Source: Piscicola geometra (taxonomy: Eukaryota; Annelida; Clitellata; Hirudinida; Piscicolidae). From it: a stretch of DNA of 64,000 bases. Of the stretch, positions 21,958 to 31,540 are shown one piece after another. The notes beneath the pieces are model-generated. The model was given only the letters and a program-made list of their open reading frames with translations, made no database searches and had not been told where the DNA came from. Numbering within the stretch: the first letter of the stretch is position 1; each line of letters opens with the position of its first letter. The position numbers and the translations under genes were made by a program. The stretch is taken from positions 10,995,100 to 11,059,099 of the forward strand of contig OX030957.1 in the NCBI GenBank assembly GCA_943735955.1. Direction: 5' to 3'.

Positions 21958-22252
21958 ATCAATCATCCACTCCACCATCCACCCCTCCATTTATCACTCA
22001 TCCACTGCACCATCCACCCCTCCATTTATCACTCATCCACTCCACTCCACCATCCACCCCTCCATTTATCACTCATCCACTACACTCCACCATCCACCCC
22101 TCCATTTATCACTCATCCACTCCACTCCACCATCCACCCCTCCATTTATCACTCATCCACTGCACCATCCACCCCTCCATTTATCACTCATCCACTCCAC
22201 TCCACCATCCACCCCTCCATTTATCACTCATCCACTACACCGCACCATCCAC
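21958..22252. repeat. Minisatellite CCATCCACCCCTCCATTTATCACTCATC, ~28-38 bp
   Basis: Eight or so tandem units of CCACCCCTCCATTTATCACT followed by variable CATCCACT(CCACT) spacers. It directly joins the end of the hAT fragment. Confidence 0.9.
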
Positions 22253-22556
22253 ACTTGTTACGTCACGCTTTTGTTTATGTCGATGCAATCAGTAGGAACT
22301 CTTGCTTTATTATTATTATTATTATTTTTATCGTTATTAAATTCATTTTTATAAAGTTTTTTATTTATAATGACGACAATGATGATGATGATAATGATGA
22401 TGATGATAATGATGATGATGATGGCGCCATCGCTTACGTCATTCTCACACATTTTTATTTATTCGTAGGTCAATTTCTTTCCTAGATCATCATTTCGTCA
22501 GCAAATGAAATAACAGTTTTTTTATTTTCACCCTCATTAAAGGTTAGAATTTTTGT

Positions 22557-23405
22557 CAAAAAGTGGTGGGGAGACTTCTGAGATGCAGGTGGGGAGACTT
22601 CTGAGAAGCAGGTGGGGAGACTTCTGAGATGCAGGTGGGGAGACTTCTGAGATGCAGATGGGGAGACTTCTGAGATGCAGGTGGGGAGAATTCTGAGATG
22701 CAGGTGGGGAGACTTCTGAGATGCAGGTGGGGAGACTTCTGAGATGCAAATGGGGAGACTTCTGAGATGCAGGTGGGGAGAATTCTGAGATGCAGGTGGG
22801 GAGACTTCTGAGATGCAGGTGGGGAGACTTCTGAGATGCAGGTAGGGAGACTTCTGAGATGCAGATGGGGAGACTTCTGAGATGCAGGTGGGGAGACTTC
22901 TGAGATGCAGGTGGGGAGACTTCTGAGATGCAGATGGGGAGACTTCTGAGATGCAGATGGGGAGACTTCTGAGATGCAGGTGGGGAGATTTCTGAGATGC
23001 AGGTGGGGAGAATTCTGAGATGCAGGTGGGGAGACTTCTGAGATGCAGGTGGGGAGACTTCTGAGATGCAGATGGGGAGAATTCTGAGATGCAGGTGGGG
23101 AGAATTCTGAGATGCAGGTGGGGAGACTTCTGAGATGCAGGTGGGGAGACTTCTGAGATGCAGGTGGGGAGACTTCTGAGATGCAGGTGGGGAGACTTCT
23201 GAGATGCAGGTGGGGAGACTTCTGAGATGCAGATGGGGAGACTTCTGAGATGCAGGTGGGGAGACTTCTGAGATGCAGGTGGGGAGACTTCTGAGATGCA
23301 AGTGGGGAGACTTCTGAGATGCAGATGGGGAGACTTCTGAGATGCAGATGGGGAGACTTCTGAGATGCAGGTGGGGAGACTTCTGAGATGCAGGTGGGAA
23401 CACTT
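22557..23405. repeat. 23-bp minisatellite (GGGGAGACTTCTGAGATGCAG), ~37 units
   Basis: About 850 bases of a 23-bp unit with few substitutions. Because 23 is not a multiple of three, all frames give the same 23-residue cycle (SEVSPPASQKSPHLHLRSLP...), and the minus strand stays open for 308 codons. No host gene is attached, so I treat it as a repeat and not a protein. Confidence 0.93.
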
Positions 23406-23501
23406 CTGAGACTAACATTGCTGCGTCATTAGAATCTTCTTTTGCCTTTCGACTCGCTTGCAAAAGCTTAAACCTTTTACAATTTTGAAAACTTTCCTAC
23501 A

Positions 23502-23620
23502 GATTGAGAGCTCTCGGCACATCAAGTCTGAGGGGAGGAAGAGCACACAAGTGTGGTGGAGTGAGATGAACGAATGCTCCATTCACCAACCCACATATGC
23601 TATCATCTGCATGTGCTGAC
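23502..23620 (+). CDS. Orphan candidate terminal exon, unknown protein
   Basis: A good acceptor (ACTTTCCTACAG) is followed by an open frame, IESSRHIKSEGRKSTQVWWS..., ending in TGA after about 38 residues. No upstream partner exon was found, and the 23-bp minisatellite precedes it. It may be the last exon of a gene whose earlier part is displaced, or chance. Confidence 0.25.
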
Positions 23621-24020
23621 TTCTGAAGAAATCACCTCAAAGTGTGTAGAAGTGCCTGCAAAAAGATGGTTGTTGCTGGGCGACAATTGCATCCTCCAGT
23701 CAGAGAATTCTTCTGTCTCAAGAAGACTCCACACTAGACAGAATGCAGGAAAATTAATGAATATATTTCGATTTAATCAGTATTGAGACCTATTTTAAAT
23801 TTGATAAAAAGTATTTAAATATGAATTTTTTTTCTTATTGATGTAACGTTTATTAAGCGCTACACCTTTAAAATTTTAAAAGGGGGTTATAATGTAGCGC
23901 AAAGGTATTTAAATTTTAAATTTTAAAAGCTGAGTTTCCTTCAAGATAATAATGAAGCATTTCTAAATTTAAAATTTAGAAATTTAAAAGACTCGCGAAT
24001 GTTTTTAACCCTCTACTGCA

Positions 24021-24044
24021 TAGTGATGCCAATTGGCATCACTA
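24021..24044. repeat. Perfect 24-bp palindrome
   Basis: TAGTGATGCCAATTGGCATCACTA is its own reverse complement. It begins 15 bases after a TTAACCCTCTAC sequence. piggyBac-type elements insert at TTAA and often begin TTAACCCT, so this may be a transposon end. It lies about 260 bases upstream of the TRAIP-like start codon. Confidence 0.6.
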
Positions 24045-24304
24045 CTTCTATGCTTTTTTATGAAGTTCAAAATGCCAATATAAATCATTAGATACTTTTC
24101 TTAGATAGTAAACGCCCTAGAACGTTTAGTTTTAATATTTGTTTTTCATCTATGTTTATGTTTCTCATCTATGCACTTCCGGAATTCGAGCCTGTATCGA
24201 CTAGTTTAGATTTTTTTCATTTTTTTTAAATCAGTGAAAACAACTTAAACCAATCTGATCATAAAAAGCCAACATCTTTCTGACTTTTCTTTTCTTCAAT
24301 TGCC

Positions 24305-26091
24305 ATGTCGTTCACGTGCATCGTCTGCACTGACGCCTTGAACGCCAGTCAGAACGTCGTCGCGACCACTTGTGGCCACGTCTACCACGACGTCTGTTTG
24401 CGCAACTGGGCAGACAGCAAGAAGAACTGCCCACAGTGTCGCCATCCCGTCAGCCGCCGCAAGGCTGCCATCAAACTCTTCTTGAGTGAGCATGCTGCAG
24501 AGGAAGGAGAAGATGAGAAGGAGGAGCAAGCCAGTGTCAAAATGGCGGAAGTCAAAAGACTGGCTGACGAGTGTTCTGAGCAGCTCAGGAAGAAAGAAAA
24601 TGATTTAAAGTGATTCTGTGTTTAATATTGAAAATAACATTCAACAAAATGATTTAAGTTGTAAACTGATTCATTTTAAATGATCAATATAATTTTAAAC
24701 AAAGTTATAACTTTAATGAACTGATAACCACCAATTCTCAAACCATGACCACAAACACAGAGAGATGAAGTCGGAACTTATGACGTCGCTTGCGATCGCA
24801 GTCAATTTGAGGGCTAGGTTGGACGGCATGCATGAGTTGAAGGGAGAGAACGAGGTGTTGAGAGGGGAATTGATCAGGTGGAAGAGGCAGGCAGATCTCT
24901 ACAAGGACATCCAAGTGGTCGTTAAGGGTGGGTGGAAGAGGAGGGATGGTCGTTAAGGGTGGGTGGAAGAGGAGGGATGGTCGTTAAGGGTGGGTGGAAG
25001 AGGAGGGATGGTTGTCTAGGGTGGGTGAGTGGTTTTGGATGGTTGTGGTGTAAGGGTAGTACTACTACTACTACTACTACCGCTACGAAGAAGAGTAGTC
25101 TCTCCACCATCTCACCACCATCTCACCACCATCTCACCACCATCTCACCACCATCTCTACCATCTCACGTAAGGGTAGTAAGTTAGTGGTCTTCAATTTT
25201 GAATTAGCTTAGTTGTTCTAATATATTAATTGACTTGTCCATCACCACCACCACCAAATCAGGCTGTCAGAGTGAAATCGACGCGAAGTTGAAAAAGAAC
25301 CTGAGTTGCGAGACGCTCATCTACCTTTTCTGCTTGCACCAACACCAACTCACCCTGCAGAAGAACCGCATCAGAGAGCTGGAGGTGGCTGCGTCGAGGG
25401 GCAGGGGAGAGATGCAGAGGATGGAGAGAGAGGGGAGGTAGAAGGAGAGAGAGATGGAGGAGATGAGGGAGAGGATGCTTGGTTTGGAGGATAAGAGAGA
25501 TATGTTGAAGAGGATAGTCGACAAGTTGACCTTCTTCAACAACAAACTCAAGGTAGGTGTCATCTTACAACCCCTTCTTAACGACTATCAATATCATAAC
25601 CTTTTTTCAACCACTATCATTATCATTACCCTTTTCTCAACCACTATCATTATCATAACCTCTTTCTCAACCACTAAACCCTTCAGACTTCCATCGACTC
25701 CGCAAGACAAACCACCAACAGCCAATTACATCGCTTGACTGCCGAAAGTCTCGCCCCCCTGCCTGCCATTGGCCAGGACAGCGACCAATCAGGTGTTGTG
25801 AGTAATATCAAAAGCACCAATGGTGTTGATGATGATGAGTTTAGAAAGAGGGAGGGGAGGAAGAGGAAACCAACTGATGGTGGTGATGATAATGATCATG
25901 GCATTCGAATGGGAAAAGTTGCACGACTGAACAACGGTGCTGATGATGATCACCCAAGCTCTAGAGTTGATCACGTGACGAAGAGGAAGAAGATGGAGAT
26001 GGCGTTGAAGATGATGGAGATATTGGTTGGATGGTGGTCAGATGGTGGAGATATTGGTGAGATGGTGGAGACATTGGTGAGATGGTGGTAG
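24305..26091 (+). pseudogene. TRAIP-like RING finger/coiled-coil E3 ligase gene with in-frame stop and displaced 3' end
   Basis: Exons: 24305-24609, 24761-24927, 25263-25552, 25687 to about 26091; all phases agree. Residues 1-50 are a RING (CIVCTDAL, CGHVYHDVCLRNW, CPQCRHPVSR), followed by a Lys/Glu-rich coiled coil. RING layout and order match TRAIP (human begins CTICSDFF...CGHTFHLQCL...CPQCR), a replisome and DNA-damage ubiquitin ligase. Exon 3 has an in-frame TAG at 25439-25441 inside the coiled coil; the same frame continues EMEEMRERMLGLEDKRDML afterwards. Exon 4 (SRVDHVTKRKKMEM) runs into TGG TGG TAG exactly where a UBE3D duplicate begins, so the usual C-terminal end is missing. It could be a recent pseudogene, a truncated gene, or an assembly error at the TAG. 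Confidence 0.65.
24918..25030. repeat. 31-bp tandem repeat at TRAIP-like exon 2 donor
   Basis: Three to four copies of GGTCGTTAAGGGTGGGTGGAAGAGGAGGGAT start within the end of exon 2, so each unit repeats the donor sequence AAGG|GTGGGT. Confidence 0.8.
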
Positions 26092-26390
26092 ACTGTGTGG
26101 AGAATATATGGTGCTTATGTGGCTGCCAAAATAAGTGTCACCTCATCGCTGAGAAACCAAGCAGTCACTGCAATGTTAACGAACTGATGGAAAAAATCAA
26201 AATAGAAACTGAATCTGCCTTTTTTGAAAAATGTTTTGTACCAGACTCTCTTTTTATTAATATGTTCTTTACTTAACACTGTCAAAAAATAAAATGAAAG
26301 TTTTTAGCTCCTTGTTCATCTCATTTTCATCGGTAAAATTTTCTGTGATATAACAGATTCCACAGGCGTTTTTAAAACTTATACCGAAAG
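26082..26390 (+). pseudogene. Partial duplicate of UBE3D joined to the TRAIP-like gene end
   Basis: 26082-26240 is nearly identical to 20218-20390 (VVDCVENIWCLCGCQNKCH...). It then jumps across about 645 missing bases to match 21033-21168 (3' UTR sequence up to cttataccgaaa). Both truncations make it non-functional. It shows that a UBE3D segment was copied about 6 kb downstream. Confidence 0.9.
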
Positions 26391-26523
26391 GGCGTTCATT
26401 TAAAGCAAAGCAGATTAAGGCAAGATGTTCAACGGTAATGAAGTAAAAACAACCATGGGTACTTGATTCAACTTGTAAGCCATCAACAAGAAGCTCTTAC
26501 ATCTAATCAGTTATCATTGCTAC

Positions 26524-29344
26524 CAGGGGCGGCGATCTGTGGAAAATCTTGGGGGGATCCTCTCCAGGGTTGGAATCAAAGAACTAGTATCGACCAATAC
26601 AGTAAAAGCAATACTATTTAGTATTGTTTACTGTAAAGGCAAATTATTTTTGTATCAACTATTAATTTTGTATAACCAAACATTTAAAAAAAAGTTTGAT
26701 AATCAATAAAAATACTTTTTTATTGCCACTATGAGCGATTTGAAGAAAAACAATAGCGATTTTTTTACCTTTTATTATTTGTCATCTATATAAATTCAAT
26801 TACAACTAGCCATCAACCCATCTAATAAATTTTATAATATCTTTTTTTCCATTCATTTTTGAGTCAAATAGTTTAAAAAAATTACAAATAGATTTAAATT
26901 TGCCAAAATTATAAACAAATATACATTGGGAGATTTTTTTTGCCCACAGTGTATATTTAGATTCTAAATATACACTGTGGGTCATTTAGATAACATAAAA
27001 TACCCTCTCTGTCTGTCATTCTGCCCTCTCCCCACAGCTCGTTTACTCCAATTTCCAAAAAGACTCTTTCGAATGTTGGACCGACTAGCAAATTCTTCTG
27101 CTAGTTTTTTTAAAATCCAGACTGTCAATTATATCCTGATGTGCATGACAAACGGCCAGTGATTTTAAGCGAGGCTGTGTCATAGGTGCACGCAACCAAG
27201 TCTTAAGACGCCGCAAAGCATTAAAAGATTTTTCTGCAGTACATGACGTTATTGGACACACAAGCATCCACCTGAAAATTTTTCAACCTAAGGAAACAGA
27301 TGTCTGGCTTCCTTGATCATAGCTTGCATTATTTTTTGCGCTTGTGCTGAAGTTCTTTACCATTCTGGTCTTTTAACATAGTTAACTGTGAACAAAGACC
27401 AGTTTCATTTAACTCACGATACTGCTTGCAAATATCATGGTTCATTTCACCAATTAGCAACATTGTCTCCAGTTGCAAGAATGAACGCAAACCAGGATAA
27501 TTTCGATTGAACCTTTCAGTGAGTTGCATGATTGCAATGTCTATGACAGCGTAATATGCTGCTCGATAATGTTCCTCTGGTGTTGTTGCTACATAAGCTG
27601 GGCCCAGCCCACAATACTTTTGTGGCGGCTTTTGCACCAGAGGTACAGCAATCGGCTCGAGATCATATGCCAAAACCACACTGTTGACATCTCTGAAAAT
27701 GGCGTTAAACTTTTCATCTGATCGTAGGCGACGCAATTCTTGCACAACTGAATCAGGCGCTGCAACCATTTCACTGACCTTGGTACTTACTGATTGCAAC
27801 GACTTGTTTAAATGTTCAAGAAGTGAAAACACCAAAACAACTACCTTGAGGGCCGGTGCAGTAGTGCCCTGTTGAAAAAAGGCCTCGAGTCTTTACAGCT
27901 GTTTCATCAGCAAGCGGATGCTCACTGCTGACAATAGCCTTTTTTTTTGGTCTATACTATTCACAGCCTGACAGACGCATGCCATGTTACAATGGTTCTG
28001 AGAACCATGGTTCTTATGCGCCAAGGCGCCACTCCACACGACGTGCACATCTTTCAATGCATACGTCGCAAACACCGCATCATATACACTAGGTATATGA
28101 TAGTTCACGGTTGCTTCCAAGGATTCGAACTGGCAACCTTTAAGTTGCTAGTCCGACGTCTACCAACTAAGCCATCCCCGCTCCCCACAACCTTTATATT
28201 GGCCGTTCATGTTATCAGCGCCGTCATAAGTCTGAGCTCTTAGTTTTTCTATATGTAGCATAATTCTGATCAGAATATATTTTATTACAGCGGATAATGT
28301 TTTTCCGATCGTATCTGGTGGGCTGAATAAACCAATAAACTGTTCATTATAATTCTGAGCTTTATCAAAAAAACGAATGCATATCGATTCCTGCTCTAAC
28401 CCATTGAAGTCTTGTGTGCCGTCAACCACAACACCAAACTGGCTTGATTCGCCATTAACAGTGCACACTGTGTTTCTAACGATAAAATGAGCTCAGCATT
28501 TCTTTTTGGCAGTTATGCGATATGGAACTTGTAGTTTGATTTAACCACAACTTTAGTTTATGTTCGAAGCCTTTTGAAATCCATCAACTTTGGTTCATCT
28601 AAAAAGTTGAAAGGGTTGATATTGAAGTGGACCTCAGAATCCCCCTATGAATATCGCCCATGCAAAATAAGTAGCACAATATGAATTATTTTTTAATGAA
28701 AATGTGAATCTGTCTGCTTGCAAAAAATGAATTGATATTTTCTAAAAAACATTCTGAATGTCTGCTTGCGAAAATTGAAAAATATATTACTGAATAAAAA
28801 TTCTGTTTCATGCTAGGGTTGACGATTATGCTTGTATTAAGAAAGGAGTTGAGAAATTATTGGATTTGTAAAACTGAGGGGGTCCATGTTAAGATGGACT
28901 TCCGGACCCACCTAGCATCGCTGCCTATACATACTCACAATGTATTTCTGTATTAGCATTTTTTATCCCATGGTTGACGATTAAAATTAGAGTTGAGAAA
29001 TGTGTATTTTTAAAAGAGTGAGGGGGTCCTTGTAGAGGTGGACCCCAGACCCCCTCAGGATTCCCGCTTACGCCATAGAGATAAAAAACTAGGTGAAGGA
29101 GTATTTAAGTGATGAAAAAATATTTTTTTATTAGACAGCTATCATTATAACTACACATACTCACAATGTATTACTGTATAAACATTTACTTTTATGCCAT
29201 GGTTGACGATTATGCTCATATCCAAATAGAAAATTTTCAATACAAAAATGGAAAAAAAGTGAGGGGGTCCCTTTAAGGTGGACCCCCCACTTTAAAAAAG
29301 TGAGGGGGTCCTGACCCCATGACCCCCCAGGATCGCTGCCAATG
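26524..29344 (-). mobile_element. hAT element A, relic transposase on minus strand
   Basis: Ends are CAGGGGCGGCGATCTG and, inverted, CATTGGCAGCGATCCT. A perfect 8-bp target duplication ATTGCTAC flanks it (26516-26523, 29345-29352). Transposase pieces: 28468-28160 (FGVVVDGTQDFNGLEQESICIRFF), 27835-27329 and 27267-27085 (CPITSCTAEKSFNALRRLKTW, the hAT dimerisation region). A SINE is inserted at 27937-28190. The right third is an array of subterminal repeats (28650-29344) with GGGGGTCC...GGACCCC units. The transposase resembles vertebrate ZMYM1-type hAT proteins. It is broken and inactive. Confidence 0.93.
27937..28190 (-). mobile_element. tRNA-derived SINE, copy 2, inserted in hAT element A
   Basis: On the minus strand: GCGGGGATGGCTTAGTTGG (A box), AGGTTGCCAGTTCGAATCC (B box), a hairpin ATCATATACCTAGTGTATATGAT, a body, and a terminal A run (plus-strand T run at about 27937). 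The head folds like a tRNA 5' half, but the region beyond the B box is not a tRNA 3' half, so it is not a tRNA gene. It splits the transposase frame. Confidence 0.85.
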
Positions 29345-29482
29345 ATTGCTACATTACTTTTGAATGTTTTCATAGATTTATTGGCTTTGGTAAAAGTGGT
29401 ACGCAGAAATTATAAAGAAGTGTCTGAAGGCCCCTGGTTTCTAAAGTTGTAAGGGCTATTGCTCTAAACTACCTCTCAGCAG

Positions 29483-31332
29483 CAGGGGCGGTGATCTGCG
29501 GAAAATCTTGGAGGGGTCCTCCCCAGGGTTAGAATCAAAGAACCGGTATCGACCAATACATTACAAGCGATACTATTTAGTATTGTTTGCTGTAGTGCAA
29601 ATTATTTTTGTTTCAACTACTAATATTTGTATCACCAAACGTTTTAAAAAAAAGTTTGATACTCAATAAAAATACTTTTCTATTGTCACTATGAGCGATT
29701 TGAAGAAAAACAATAGCGATTTTAGTACCTTATATTATTTTTCTTATATATAAATTCAATTACAATTAGCCATCAACCCATCAAATAAATTTTATAACAT
29801 CTTGTTTTTCATTTTAGAAAAAAAAAATTACAAATAGATTCAAATTTGCCAAAGTTATAAACAAATATACATTGGAAACTTTTTTTTGGCCCACAGTGTA
29901 TATTTAGATAATATAAAATACCCTCTCCGCCGTCCTCCTGCCCTTTCCCCACAGCTCGTTTACTCCAATTTCAATCAATCAATCAATCACAGGCATTTAT
30001 ATAGCACTTTTTATCTAATTCAAAAGCGCTGTTCAAATAAATTTGTTAAATAAAACGGTTTTTGGACCACTACCAATATATGTTGATATATATATTTAAA
30101 TTGATATATATATATATTTAAATATATGAAAACAAACAAGCAACCTCAATAATCCAACCTCACCCACACCACAATGACACTCACCGCCAACAAGATTTGC
30201 ACAGTGTGCCGAACAGCGGAAAAACAATTCAAGCGGATGCTCATGGCTGATAATAGCCTGACAACTATTATATCGGCCGTTCATGTGAGCAGCGCCGTCA
30301 TAGGTCTGAGCTTTTAGTTTTTCTATAGGTAGCATAATTCTGATCAGAACATCTTTTACTACAGCAGATAATGTTTTTCCGATCATGTCTGGTGGGCTGA
30401 ATAAACCAATAAACTGTTCATTAACATTCAGAGCTTCATCAAAAAAACGAATGCATATCGATTCCTGCTCTAACCCATTGCAATCTTGTGTGCCGTCAAC
30501 CACAACACCAAACTGGCATGATTCGGCATTAACAGTAGCACAATAATATTGTGACAATATGTATGATTTTTTTATAAAAATGTAAATCTGTCTGCTTGCA
30601 TAAAGTGAACCGATATTTTCTGAAAAGCCTCATGAATGTCTGCTTGCGAAAATGGAAAAATCAGAAATTTAATTTTTATAAATATAATATAATTTGAATT
30701 TATAAATAAAAAAGAAGAGTAGGTGGTTGAGTATTTGAGTAAGCAAAGAATAATTTTGCTTCAGGCAGCTATCACTATAACTACGCTTACCCAAATTATA
30801 TTACTGAATAAAAATTCTGTTTCATGCTATGGTTGACGATTATGCTTGTATTAAGATAGGAGTTGAGAAATTATTGTATTTGTAAAACTGAGGAGGGTCC
30901 ATGTTAAGATGGACCCCAGGAACCCCCTTAGCATCGCTGCCCATACATACTCACAATGTATTACTGTATTAGCATTTTTTTATCCCATGGTTGACGAATA
31001 GGCTCGTATTAAAATTAGAGTTGAAAAATGTGTATTTTAAAAAAAGTGAGGGGGTTCTTGTAGAAGTGGACCCCAGACCCCCTCAGGATTCCCGCCTACC
31101 CCATAGTGATAAAAAAAACTAGGTGAAGGCGTATTTAAGTAAGCAAAGAATATTTTTGCTTTAGACAGCTATCACTATAACTACACATACTCACAATGTA
31201 TTACTGTATAAACATATACTTTTATGCCATGGTTGACGATTATGCTCATATCAAAATATAAATTGTTGAATACAAAAATGAAAAAAAGTGGGGGAATCCT
31301 TGCCCCAGGACCCCCCAGGATGGCCGCCCGTG
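29483..31332 (-). mobile_element. hAT element B (internally deleted relative of A)
   Basis: Left end CAGGGGCGGTGATCTG; right end, inverted, CACGGGCGGCCATCCT. Flanks CTCAGCAG and CTTAGCAG differ at one of eight positions. Transposase remnant 30557-30096 (FGVVVDGTQDCNGLEQ...ELFFRCSAHCANL). The subterminal repeat array is at 30590-31332. An (ATTG)n-tailed 3'-end repeat is inserted at about 29970-30100. Confidence 0.88.
29970..30100 (-). mobile_element. Short interspersed LINE/SINE 3'-end copy with (ATTG)n tail
   Basis: Pattern (caat)n - cacaggcatttatatagc - aaaagcgctgttcaaataaatttgttaaataa. It recurs at 38770-38850 and 43742-43960, and more distantly at 38086-38230. It marks antisense insertions of one retro-element family. 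Confidence 0.65.
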
Positions 31333-31540
31333 CTTAGCAGGCAACAGACAACTAGGTTATTTTTTTAACAATTGATATATTTTATTTCTTCAATACAAGC
31401 AAGACACAAAATCATACAACAACATTATTAAAAACATGAAGTGTTTATCAAAGTTTGAAGATATAAAAAAAATATTTAGATCAAAAAAGAATATAAAGAA
31501 ATAAAATTCCAAAAGTAAAAAGATGAAACGAGAAACTGAA

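Noticed and set aside
22557..23405. CRISPR-like array of 23-bp repeats
   Set aside because: Units are directly adjacent with no unique spacers and the genome is eukaryotic; it is a minisatellite.
25439..25456. Tiny intron removing the TAG in the TRAIP-like exon 3
   Set aside because: A GT is present (GGGAG|GTAG) but any in-phase AG is under 20 bases away, too short for a normal intron.
27937..28190. tRNA gene
   Set aside because: A and B boxes are present, but the 3' half does not complete a cloverleaf and a SINE body follows.
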